This document shows, in pieces, positions 55,301-61,951 of a stretch of DNA of 64,000 nucleotides; the stretch's first letter is position 1, and each line of letters begins with the position of its first letter. Origin of the DNA: Paracoccus halophilus (lineage in GTDB: Bacteria > Pseudomonadota > Alphaproteobacteria > Rhodobacterales > Rhodobacteraceae); contig NZ_JRKN01000013.1 in NCBI RefSeq assembly GCF_000763905.1, positions 25,115 to 89,114 of the forward strand. The letters run 5' to 3'. A model generated the notes under the pieces. It had not been told where the DNA came from. It ran no database searches and saw only the letters and a list, made by a program, of their open reading frames with translations. The position numbers and the translations under genes were made by a program.

Positions 55301-55740
55301 CTATAGGCCGCGATATCCATGGGCAGGGCAAGCCATTCCACGGCGCTGTCCCGCAGCACCAGACGGCAGCCGGTGATCAGCCTGGGAATATGCGGCATGT
55401 CTGGCCGGGCGATATCCTCGGGCGCGCCGATCTCCTGCCGCGAACAGCTGTCGATGCGGTGCTGCGAGCGGATGCGGATGGCCTCCTCTGCCTTTTGCGC
55501 GAGGATCTTCAGCGCCGAATACGCCCGCACCACGCCCGCCAGCGAATTGCGGTCGGTGATGGCGATAGCCGTCAGGCCAAGCTCTGCCGCGCGGGTGACG
55601 AATTCCTCGGGATGCGAGGCGCCGGTCAAAAAGGTGAAATTCGTGGTGACGCAAAGCTCGGCATAACGCCCCCCGGGCGCATGCGGGAACTCTTGTCGTA
55701 ATGCCTCGACCGGGCGATGCTCGCGATTGATCTCGATCAT
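52363..55740 (-). CDS. dnaE2: error-prone DNA polymerase DnaE2 (ImuC)
   Basis: 1125 residues, C-family polymerase. The PHP domain at the N-terminus has lost the HxH of replicative DnaE (CVTTNFTFLTGASH instead). The polymerase acidic residues are kept in PPDIDVDFEHERREEV near residue 435. A C-terminal OB-fold is present near 950-1040 (VCGLVITRQRP). It carries out damage-induced mutagenic translesion synthesis with ImuB. The start at 55740 overlaps the imuB stop by 4 nt; a longer upstream frame lies inside imuB and is rejected. Confidence 0.94.
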   Translation of the reverse strand: MIEINREHRPVEALRQEFPHAPGGRYAELCVTTNFTFLTGASHPEEFVTRAAELGLTAIAITDRNSLAGVVRAYSALKILAQKAEEAIRIRSQHRIDSCSRQEIGAPEDIARPDMPHIPRLITGCRLVLRDSAVEWLALPMDIAAYRRLARLLTLGKRRAEKARCHLDLGDMLEACAGMILIALPSGDMAASASDIQRLQRRFPGNVFLGAAPRYDGSDQAHLDACAGLALRCSAPMVAVGDVLMHRAARRPLADVLTCMRLGCTIDNIGTRALPNAERRLKTHADMERVFHRYPAALRRTLEIAARCSFSLGELSYQYPDEIAEGGETPMARLTRLAHEGMRRRYPDGPPERAKALMAKELAVIGELDYPAYFLTVHDIVQYARSRGILCQGRGSAANSILCYLLGITDVSPDLIGMVFERFVSRHRGEPPDIDVDFEHERREEVIQWIYRKYGRERAGLCATVIHFRSRAAIREVGKVMGLSQDVTAGLSGSIWGYSSDGPDLDRVRELGLNPDDRRLSQTLHLIGQLIGFPRHLSQHVGGFVITKGRLDELCPIENAAMEDRTVIEWDKDDIDALGILKVDVLGLGMLTCIRKAFGLLRDHEGQSLTLATVPPEDAATYEMLQVADAVGVFQVESRAQMNFLPRMKPREFYDLVIEVAIVRPGPIQGGMVQPYIRRRQGLEMSEPFGPELEEVTKRTLGVPLFQEQALQIAVVGAGYTAEEADQLRRALASFRRMGTIGEHRDKFIDGMLSRGYSRDIAERCFSQIEGFADYGFPESHAAAFALLVYVSAWLKRHHPAVFACALLNSQPMGFYAPAQIVRDAREHHVEVRPVCVNHSAWDNTLERRADGALALRLGFRQIKGFKQDDAEWIAAARGNGYPDPQSLWLRAGIAPAALERLAEADAFSGMGLTRRDALWQVRAIRGQEPLPLFSDPIDGEAIHEPQVTLPAMHLGEEVVEDYVATRLTLRAHPMELLRPSMPGLTRHDALTGVPLQRITVCGLVITRQRPGTASGVIFLTLEDETGVSNIVVWNRVFQRFRREVMGGRLLRVTGSLQREGIVTHLIAERIEDVSHRLGDLGHPLEGAIGQITAKTDNAPRPLPAARARHPREQAKRLFPSRDFH

Positions 55741-57224
55741 GGAAACTCCCCCTGCACGAACCAGCCGGGGTTTTGCGGGGTATGGAACAGCCACAGCCGC
55801 CGGCCTTCGGTGGTTTCCAGCCGCCAGTAATCGCGCATGCCGCTGCGCCAGTTCTCGTCGTCGAGCCACCATTCCGGCGCGATTCGCTCCGGGCCGGTGG
55901 CGCGCAGGGTCGTCAGCCGCATCCGCCGCCAGCGGAAATGCCGCGGCGGGCGTGGACCGCTGGCGGCGATCGCCTCGGGCGGGAAGATGATCAGCGGCCG
56001 CGGGCAAGGGATGTTCCAGCCGGTTTCCGGCCTGGAAAAGGCGGCCGGCGCGATGATGAAGCTGCGCTCGGGGATATGACTGTCGGCGGGCAGGAAGCGC
56101 TGGACATTCTCCAGCCCGATCCGGGCGCCGATGCGGGTGATCAGGTCGGCCACACGGCCCTGCCTGTCCGGCCCGGCATGGCTGATCTGTTCGACCGGCA
56201 GGGGCTCGACCTGCGTCGCCTCAAGCCGAAGCTGGTCGATCCCGAAACCGGCATCCACCTCGTCGATGCCGCGGGCGAAAAGCGGCAGGATGCGGGCGGG
56301 ATCGCGCATCGGCCGGGCCAGGCGCAGCTCCACATGCCGGGACTGGCTGTCGATGCGGCGCAGGGTCAGGCACAGCACCCGTGCGCCCGTCTCTTGCCGG
56401 TTCAGCTTGTCGCACAGCCGGGCGAGCAGGCGCGCGGTGCCGGCCATCACATCCGCCTGCAGCCCGATCGGTTCGGGCAGGTTCATGCGCAGCCCGTAAT
56501 GCGGCGGCTCGGCCTGCGGGGAAATCTCTTCGGGCTGCGTGCCAAGCGCCTGATCCAGCCGCATCAGCAGCCCCGGCCCGAAGCGCCGGGCCAGCGGCGC
56601 GCGGGCCGCCGCCGCCAGCTGCGCGATGGTCCGCAAACCCAGCCTTTGCAGCGCCGTGACGCTGTCGGCATCCAGCCGCAAACCCGCCACCGGCAAAGGG
56701 CCAAGCACGGCCAGCGCCTCGCCCGGCGGCGCCACACCTTCGCCATGATGCGCCAGCGCCCAGGCCGCGCCCCGCGTGTCGCCCAGCCCGATCCGCACCG
56801 TCAGCCCGCCCCGGCACAGCCGCTGGCGCAGATCGCCCAGCATCGCCTCCTCGCCGCCGGCAAGATGCGCCGCGCCGGTGATGTCCAGCACCAGCCCGTC
56901 ATCGCCCTCGATCCCGACCCAGGGGCAATAGCGGGTCGCCCATCGCCGCAGGCCGGTCAGAAACCGGCGATCCGCCATCGGATCCGCCAGCCGGCTCAGC
57001 AGTTCCGGGCAATAGGCACGGGCATCGGAAAAGGCCATGCCGCGATAAAGTCCGCGCCGTTCAGCCTCGGGGTTCAGGCAATGGATCCGGTTGGTATTGT
57101 CGGCCCTGAGCGTCAGCGCAAAGGGCCCCGCGACCGGCCGCGCGCGCAGGGCGCGGTCACTCGCGAGCCGCGGAAACCACAGTGAGACGACGCGCCGACG
57201 GGCTCCATCGAACATCCCAGACAC
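55737..57224 (-). CDS. imuB: Y-family-like polymerase subunit ImuB
   Basis: 495 residues with a Y-family polymerase fold. The catalytic acidic residues are missing, as is normal for ImuB: the N-terminal strand reads VVSLWFPRL in place of a D-x-D motif. It recruits DnaE2 to the beta clamp. I chose the GTG at 57224, which has AGGA 7 bases upstream; an ATG at 57215 is the alternative. Its first 68 bases lie inside imuA. Confidence 0.9.
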   Translation of the reverse strand: MSGMFDGARRRVVSLWFPRLASDRALRARPVAGPFALTLRADNTNRIHCLNPEAERRGLYRGMAFSDARAYCPELLSRLADPMADRRFLTGLRRWATRYCPWVGIEGDDGLVLDITGAAHLAGGEEAMLGDLRQRLCRGGLTVRIGLGDTRGAAWALAHHGEGVAPPGEALAVLGPLPVAGLRLDADSVTALQRLGLRTIAQLAAAARAPLARRFGPGLLMRLDQALGTQPEEISPQAEPPHYGLRMNLPEPIGLQADVMAGTARLLARLCDKLNRQETGARVLCLTLRRIDSQSRHVELRLARPMRDPARILPLFARGIDEVDAGFGIDQLRLEATQVEPLPVEQISHAGPDRQGRVADLITRIGARIGLENVQRFLPADSHIPERSFIIAPAAFSRPETGWNIPCPRPLIIFPPEAIAASGPRPPRHFRWRRMRLTTLRATGPERIAPEWWLDDENWRSGMRDYWRLETTEGRRLWLFHTPQNPGWFVQGEFP

Positions 57225-57717
57225 CCAGCGTTCCTGATTTGTTCTTAATAAGCCGCCAGCGCTGCAGAGTCGAGTCCCCGGCCGCGCTGCCGGGATCAGG
57301 CAGCGGACTGCAATGCCACCGCGTTTCCGCCGCCGGGCTGCCCATGCCTTCGGGGATGAGGCACAGCCCGGTGCCCTGCCCGGCCTGCGCGGCCAGTTGC
57401 AGCCGGCGCCCGGCGGTCAGGCCCAGCGGCGCGGTCAGTTCCAGCACCACCAGCGGCACCGAGCCGTCGCGCAACCCCTCCTCGGCCACCGCCAGGGTCT
57501 CTGTCTGGTTCCCGGTCCGGGCCAGCAAGAGGCGCGACGGATCGACATAGGCGGCCAGCCCGGCGGGGTTGATCGACTCGGGCCGCCAGGCTTCGCGCAG
57601 CCACAGGATCTGCCCCCCGGACTGCGCGGCCGAAACCGCCGCCAGCGCGGCAGCCAGAGGGCCGCAGGCTTCGTGAACGCGGGCAGGACGAAGGGGAAAG
57701 GCTGTGATCGGCGACAT
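57157..57717 (-). CDS. imuA: mutasome accessory protein ImuA
   Basis: 186 residues, a RecA/SulA-related protein without a Walker A motif. Typical segments are GGQILWLREAWRPE near 34, DPSRLLLAR near 59 and RWRLIKNKSG near 152. It links RecA to ImuB in SOS mutagenesis. Overlaps imuB by 68 nt, so the three genes form one operon. No GTTC-N7-GTTC LexA box was visible in the 156 bp upstream. Confidence 0.85.
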   Translation of the reverse strand: MSPITAFPLRPARVHEACGPLAAALAAVSAAQSGGQILWLREAWRPESINPAGLAAYVDPSRLLLARTGNQTETLAVAEEGLRDGSVPLVVLELTAPLGLTAGRRLQLAAQAGQGTGLCLIPEGMGSPAAETRWHCSPLPDPGSAAGDSTLQRWRLIKNKSGTLGVWDVRWSPSARRLTVVSAARE

Positions 57718-57824
57718 GCGGCGACGATAATCGCCGAAACCGCCGGGTTCAATTCACCCGCGCAGCCGGCCCCGATCCGCCCGGGACCGACGGGGCAGGC
57801 GCATGCGCATGGGCGTCTCGCATG

Positions 57825-57850
57825 AAAAAAACCCGCGCCGGGGCGCGGGT
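57825..57850 (-). terminator. rho-independent terminator after rplT
   Basis: On the minus strand ACCCGCGCC/GGCGCGGGT forms an 8-9-bp GC stem followed by seven T residues. It lies about 25 bp after the rplT stop and ends the rpmI-rplT transcript before imuA. Confidence 0.9.
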
Positions 57851-57873
57851 TTCGTCGCTTCCGCCGGTCGCTG

Positions 57874-58233
57874 TCAGGCGGCGGCCTTGGCCTGTGCCAC
57901 GACGGCGGCGAACGCCTCGGGCTCGTTGACGGCCAGATCGGCCAGAACCTTGCGGTCCACCTCGATCCCGGCTTTCGACAGCGCGGCGATGAAGCGCGAA
58001 TAGGTCATTTCGGCATCGACCGCGCGCACGGCGGCGTTGATGCGCTGGATCCACAGGGCGCGGAAATTGCGCTTGCGGTTCTTGCGGTCGCGGGTGGCAT
58101 ACTGGTTCGCCTTGTCCACCGCCTGGGTGGCGGTGCGGAAGTTGCGCGAACGGTTGCCGTAATAGCCTTTTGCCGCGTCAAGAACCTTCTTGTGGCGGGC
58201 GTGGGTGACTTTACCCGATTTGACTCGTGCCAT
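57874..58233 (-). CDS. rplT: 50S ribosomal protein L20
   Basis: 119 residues, unmistakable L20: [20 protein letters not shown] at the N-terminus, then [12 protein letters not shown] and [10 protein letters not shown]. It binds 23S rRNA early in 50S assembly. 12 bp after rpmI. No infC is seen upstream, so the usual infC-rpmI-rplT trio is split here. Confidence 0.98.
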   Translation of the reverse strand: MARVKSGKVTHARHKKVLDAAKGYYGNRSRNFRTATQAVDKANQYATRDRKNRKRNFRALWIQRINAAVRAVDAEMTYSRFIAALSKAGIEVDRKVLADLAVNEPEAFAAVVAQAKAAA

Positions 58234-58245
58234 GTCCGGTTCTCC

Positions 58246-58446
58246 TTAGCGGTTATAGGGCATGTATTTCTTGACGATCTTCGCGTCCGCATCGGACAGG
58301 ATCATGGTCCCGGTCACATCGCGGATGAATTTCGTCGAGCGCTTGATCATGCCATGGCGCTTGCCAGCCGGGCCGGCCTTGACCTTGCCCGAAGCCGTCA
58401 TCGAGAACCGCTTTTTCGCGGCCGCTTTGGTCTTCATCTTCGGCAT
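58246..58446 (-). CDS. rpmI: 50S ribosomal protein L35
   Basis: 66 residues. [14 protein letters not shown] at the N-terminus and a basic core (KRHGMIKRS) are diagnostic. The ATG at 58446 has GGAGAGT upstream; a longer upstream frame without that site is rejected. The 108 bp upstream hold the promoter region, but no box was convincing. Confidence 0.97.
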   Translation of the reverse strand: MPKMKTKAAAKKRFSMTASGKVKAGPAGKRHGMIKRSTKFIRDVTGTMILSDADAKIVKKYMPYNR

Positions 58447-58554
58447 TTTACTCTCCTTGCGGTCAGAGTGAACGCGCGACTCGGCAATGCCATATCGGCC
58501 GGCCGCGCGGATGGAAGCGTGCCCTATACGGGCGCGCGCCGCATTTGACAAGCC

Positions 58555-58845
58555 CTATTGGCCGAGCGCGTCCCCGGCCGGCGCCGCGGCATCGGGGGCG
58601 GGCGCGCCGGCTGGGCCGGCGCCCAGGCTGATCTCGCCGTCGATCAGGCGCTGCCCGGATTCCCGGATCGCGGTGATCCCGAACGGACGGCTATCGGTCC
58701 AGGCGCTGACGATCAGCAGCGCGATGGCCAGAACCAGCGTCAGCGCCGCGCCGCGCGGCGGCTCGGTCCGCAGCACCGAGAAAATGGCCATGATCACCGA
58801 CAGCGCGCCAAGCGCCACCCCCGCCAGCAGCAGAATATCCGACAT
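58555..58845 (-). CDS. small inner-membrane protein of unknown function
   Basis: 96 residues with two membrane segments (about 4-23 and 33-48) and a short Pro/Ala-rich tail. It lies 33 bp after pyruvate kinase in the same direction. Its ATG forms part of an inverted repeat with the stretch just upstream, so translation may depend on RNA folding. No family recognised. Confidence 0.65.
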   Translation of the reverse strand: MSDILLLAGVALGALSVIMAIFSVLRTEPPRGAALTLVLAIALLIVSAWTDSRPFGITAIRESGQRLIDGEISLGAGPAGAPAPDAAAPAGDALGQ

Positions 58846-58875
58846 CTGGACTATCCCAATAATTGCATCCAGATG
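58843..58875 (-). promoter_or_regulatory. inverted repeat covering the start codon of the small membrane protein
   Basis: In the minus-strand transcript CATCTGGA pairs perfectly with TCCAGATG across a 17-nt loop. The 3' arm contains the ATG of the 96-residue protein. The hairpin could hide its start, or act as a weak attenuator after pyk. Confidence 0.4.
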
Positions 58876-58878
58876 GAT

Positions 58879-60324
58879 TTATTCCGGGTCGGTGCGATAG
58901 ATCAAGCGTTCGTCGCAAGGCGCGATGCGCAGGATATTGGTGGTTCCGGGCACATTGAAGGGCACCCCGGCCATGACGACGATCTGGTTCGTCTCATCGG
59001 CAAAGCCGAAATCGCGCGCCGCCTTGGCCGCGTTTACCACTGCCTGCTTGAAGCGTTCCAGCGAAGGCGTCAGCACGCAATGCGTCCCCCAGGTCAGGCA
59101 CAGCCGGCGCAGTGTCCCGGTTTCCGAGGACATGGCGATGATCGGCACCCGCGGGCGTTCCCGCGCGGTCAGGCTGGCGGTCGTGCCCGATTGGGTGAAT
59201 GCGCAGATCGCGGCGATATCGGTGGTCTCGGCGATCTCGCGCGCGGCGGCGACGATGCCGTCGGCGACGGTCTGGCGCTTGGCGCTGCGCGAGCTTTCGA
59301 TGATCTCGCGATAGGTGGGGTCGGATTCGACCGATTGCGCCACGTGATCCATGGTGCTGACCGCCTCGATCGGGTATTGCCCGGCGGCGCTTTCGGCCGA
59401 CAGCATGATCGCGTCGGTGCCCTCATAGATGGCGGTGGCCACGTCCGAGACCTCGGCGCGGGTCGGCATCGGGCTTTCGATCATCGATTCCAGCATCTGG
59501 GTGGCGACGATCACCGGCTTGGCGGCGGCGCGGCAGGTGCGCACCAGCCGCTTCTGGATCGGCGGCACGGAATGGACCGGCATCTCGACCCCCAGATCGC
59601 CGCGCGCCACCATGATCCCGTCCGAGACCTTGAGGATATCCGAGAATGCCCGGACGGCCGCCGGCTTTTCGATCTTGGAGAGGATCGCAGCGCGGCCCCG
59701 GGCCAGTTCGCGCGCCTCGATCACGTCCTCTGGGCGCTGGACAAAGGACAGGGCCAGCCAGTCGACGCCCAGCGAGCAGGCGAATTCCAGATCGTCCTTG
59801 TCCTTGTCCGACAGCGCCGCCAGCGGCAGCACGACATCGGGCACGTTCACGCCCTTGCGGTTCGAGATCGGCCCGCCGGCGGTCACCGTGCAATCGGCGA
59901 AATCGGCGCCGCATTTCTCGACCTGCAGGCGGATCTTGCCGTCATTGACCAGCAGTTCCGAGCCCGGCTCGAGCGCGGCAAAGATTTCCTTGTGCGGCAG
60001 CTGCACGCGGCTCGCATCGCCCGGCGTCTCGTCCAGATCAAAGCGAAAGGCCTGCCCGTCCTGCAGATCATGCGGTCCCCCGGCAAAGGCACCCACGCGC
60101 AGCTTCGGCCCCTGCAGATCGGCCAGCACCGCGATGGGGCGGCCCGATTCGGCCTCGACCCGGCGGATGATGTCATAGCGGGCGCGCTGTTCCTCATGTG
60201 TGCCATGGCTCATGTTCAGGCGGAATACATCGGCGCCGGCCTCGAACAGCGCGCGGATGGTCGGGAAATCGCTCGACGACGGCCCCAGGGTTGCCACGAT
60301 CTTGACCTTGCGATGCCGTCTCAT
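58879..60324 (-). CDS. pyk: pyruvate kinase
   Basis: 481 residues. Substrate and metal motifs are KIVATLGPSS at residue 8, NMSHG near 38, SKIEKPAAV near 208 and MVARGDLGVEMP near 231. It makes pyruvate and ATP from phosphoenolpyruvate and ADP in the cytoplasm. Normal length. Divergent from the amidohydrolase gene across 134 bp. Confidence 0.97.
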   Translation of the reverse strand: MRRHRKVKIVATLGPSSSDFPTIRALFEAGADVFRLNMSHGTHEEQRARYDIIRRVEAESGRPIAVLADLQGPKLRVGAFAGGPHDLQDGQAFRFDLDETPGDASRVQLPHKEIFAALEPGSELLVNDGKIRLQVEKCGADFADCTVTAGGPISNRKGVNVPDVVLPLAALSDKDKDDLEFACSLGVDWLALSFVQRPEDVIEARELARGRAAILSKIEKPAAVRAFSDILKVSDGIMVARGDLGVEMPVHSVPPIQKRLVRTCRAAAKPVIVATQMLESMIESPMPTRAEVSDVATAIYEGTDAIMLSAESAAGQYPIEAVSTMDHVAQSVESDPTYREIIESSRSAKRQTVADGIVAAAREIAETTDIAAICAFTQSGTTASLTARERPRVPIIAMSSETGTLRRLCLTWGTHCVLTPSLERFKQAVVNAAKAARDFGFADETNQIVVMAGVPFNVPGTTNILRIAPCDERLIYRTDPE

Positions 60325-60458
60325 ATTGCGATCCTTCTGCCTGCGCCGGTTGTTTGCGCTATCGCGCTCCCTTCTCTATGGCGCAAAGCGCGGGCCACGG
60401 CAACTGGCGCATCGCCGCAAGCTTGCCTAAACCTATCGGCGGACAAGGCGGCGGAATT

Positions 60459-61199
60459 ATGACGGAACCGGCATTTCACATCCATGGCGAGGGGCGCGGA
60501 TCGCGCTGGCTGCTGACCTGCGATCACGCGACGAACCGGGTGCCGGAATGGCTGAACGGCGGCGATCTGGGCATCGCGCCCGCGGATATGGCCCGCCATA
60601 TCGCCTATGATATCGGCGCGGCGGGGTTGACCCGGGCGCTGGCCGACCGGCTTGAGGCGCCGGCGATCCTGTCCGATTTCTCGCGTCTGGTGATCGACCC
60701 GAACCGGGGCGAGGACGACCCGACCCTGCTGATGCGGCTCTATGACGGCACGGTGATCCCGGCCAATCGCGCTGCCGATGCGGCCGAGCGCGCGCGCCGG
60801 CTGGAGCTTTTGTACCGCCCCTATCACGACGCCTACGGACGTCTGGCCAGCGCCCGCCCCGACCGGGCGATCTGCGCCATCCACAGCTTTACCCCGCAGC
60901 TGCGCGGCCGCGCGCGCCGGCCCTGGGCGGTGGGCGTGCTGTATTCGCATCGTGACGAAAGGCTGGGCCCGGCGCTGATCCGCGAATGCCGCGACAAGGG
61001 CTGGATCACCGGCGATAACGAGCCCTATTCCGGCCATCTGCAGGGCGATTCCATCGACCGCCACGCGCTGGCGCAGGGCCGCCCGAACGTGCTGATCGAG
61101 ATCAGGAACGATCTGATCGCGGATCAGGCCGGGCAATTGGAATGGGCGGACCGGCTGGCGGGGGTGCTGGGCGGGTTTTTGGAAAGGTGTGGGGTGTAA
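60459..61199 (+). CDS. N-formylglutamate amidohydrolase-family enzyme
   Basis: 246 residues. The family pattern is visible as LLTCDHATNRVPE near 18-30, then DFSRLVIDPNR near 67 and IHSFTP near 138. Members remove formyl groups from formylglutamate or related amides in histidine breakdown, but many are unassigned and no hut genes are near. The start at 60459 has GGCGGCGGA upstream; the longer frame from 60354 overlaps the pyk promoter region and is rejected. Confidence 0.82.
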   Translation: MTEPAFHIHGEGRGSRWLLTCDHATNRVPEWLNGGDLGIAPADMARHIAYDIGAAGLTRALADRLEAPAILSDFSRLVIDPNRGEDDPTLLMRLYDGTVIPANRAADAAERARRLELLYRPYHDAYGRLASARPDRAICAIHSFTPQLRGRARRPWAVGVLYSHRDERLGPALIRECRDKGWITGDNEPYSGHLQGDSIDRHALAQGRPNVLIEIRNDLIADQAGQLEWADRLAGVLGGFLERCGV

Positions 61200-61295
61200 G
61201 CCCCCGGGCGGTCAAGCGACACCTTGACCAAGCCCGCCCCCTGCGGCACTGACCCGGTACGCGCCGCGATGGCGTAATGTTTCAGGAGCCGCGCC

Positions 61296-61940
61296 ATGAC
61301 CCCAAAAGCCGTGATTTTCGATTGCGATGGCGTGGTGGTGGACAGCGAACCCGCAACGCTGAAGCTGTTGCGGAGCGAACTGGCAGAGCGCGGCCTGCCG
61401 CTGAGCGAGGCGCAGCTTGCCGAAGGCTTTATCGGTCATGTGATGCCTGATATCGCGACCAAGGCGCGCGGGCTGGGCGCGGACCTGCCCGCCGATTGGG
61501 CGGAGCGCTTTTACGAGCGGCTTTACGCCCATCTGGCACAGGGCGTCGAGCTGATCCCCGGCATCTTGCAGGTGCTGGACCGGCTTGAGGCGGCAGGCAT
61601 TCCCTTTGGCATCGGCTCGAACGGGTCGGAACGAAAGATGCGCGTGACGCTGGGCCAGCATCCCGGCCTGACCGAGCGGTTTCAGGTCGTCATGTCGGGG
61701 CAGACCATTGCCCGGCCGAAGCCCGCGCCGGACCTTTACCTTGCCGTTGCCCGCAGCCTTGGCGCGGCCCCTGACGATTGCATCGTGATCGAAGACAGCC
61801 CCACAGGCGCACGCGCCGCGCGGGCCGCCGGCATCCGCTGCCTTGGCTATGCGCCCCATGGCAATGAGCCGCTGGCCGCAGAAGGGGCGACGATATTCGC
61901 CTCGATGCTGGACCTGCCCGACCTGCTGGGGCTGCGCTGA
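61296..61940 (+). CDS. HAD-superfamily phosphatase/phosphomutase-like hydrolase
   Basis: 214 residues. Motif I DCDGVVVDSE at residue 7, motif II GIGSNGSERK near 107, Lys of KPAPDLYL near 143 and motif IV VIEDSPTGARAA near 161. The helical cap is of the beta-phosphoglucomutase subclass. The substrate cannot be told from sequence. It converges on priA with an 11-bp gap. Confidence 0.87.
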   Translation: MTPKAVIFDCDGVVVDSEPATLKLLRSELAERGLPLSEAQLAEGFIGHVMPDIATKARGLGADLPADWAERFYERLYAHLAQGVELIPGILQVLDRLEAAGIPFGIGSNGSERKMRVTLGQHPGLTERFQVVMSGQTIARPKPAPDLYLAVARSLGAAPDDCIVIEDSPTGARAARAAGIRCLGYAPHGNEPLAAEGATIFASMLDLPDLLGLR

Positions 61941-61951
61941 AAAGCACGCCG

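Noticed and set aside
57718..57800. LexA (SOS) box upstream of imuA
   Set aside because: Only a single GTTC half site and an unrelated palindrome (57720-57735) were found; the second half site at the right spacing is absent.
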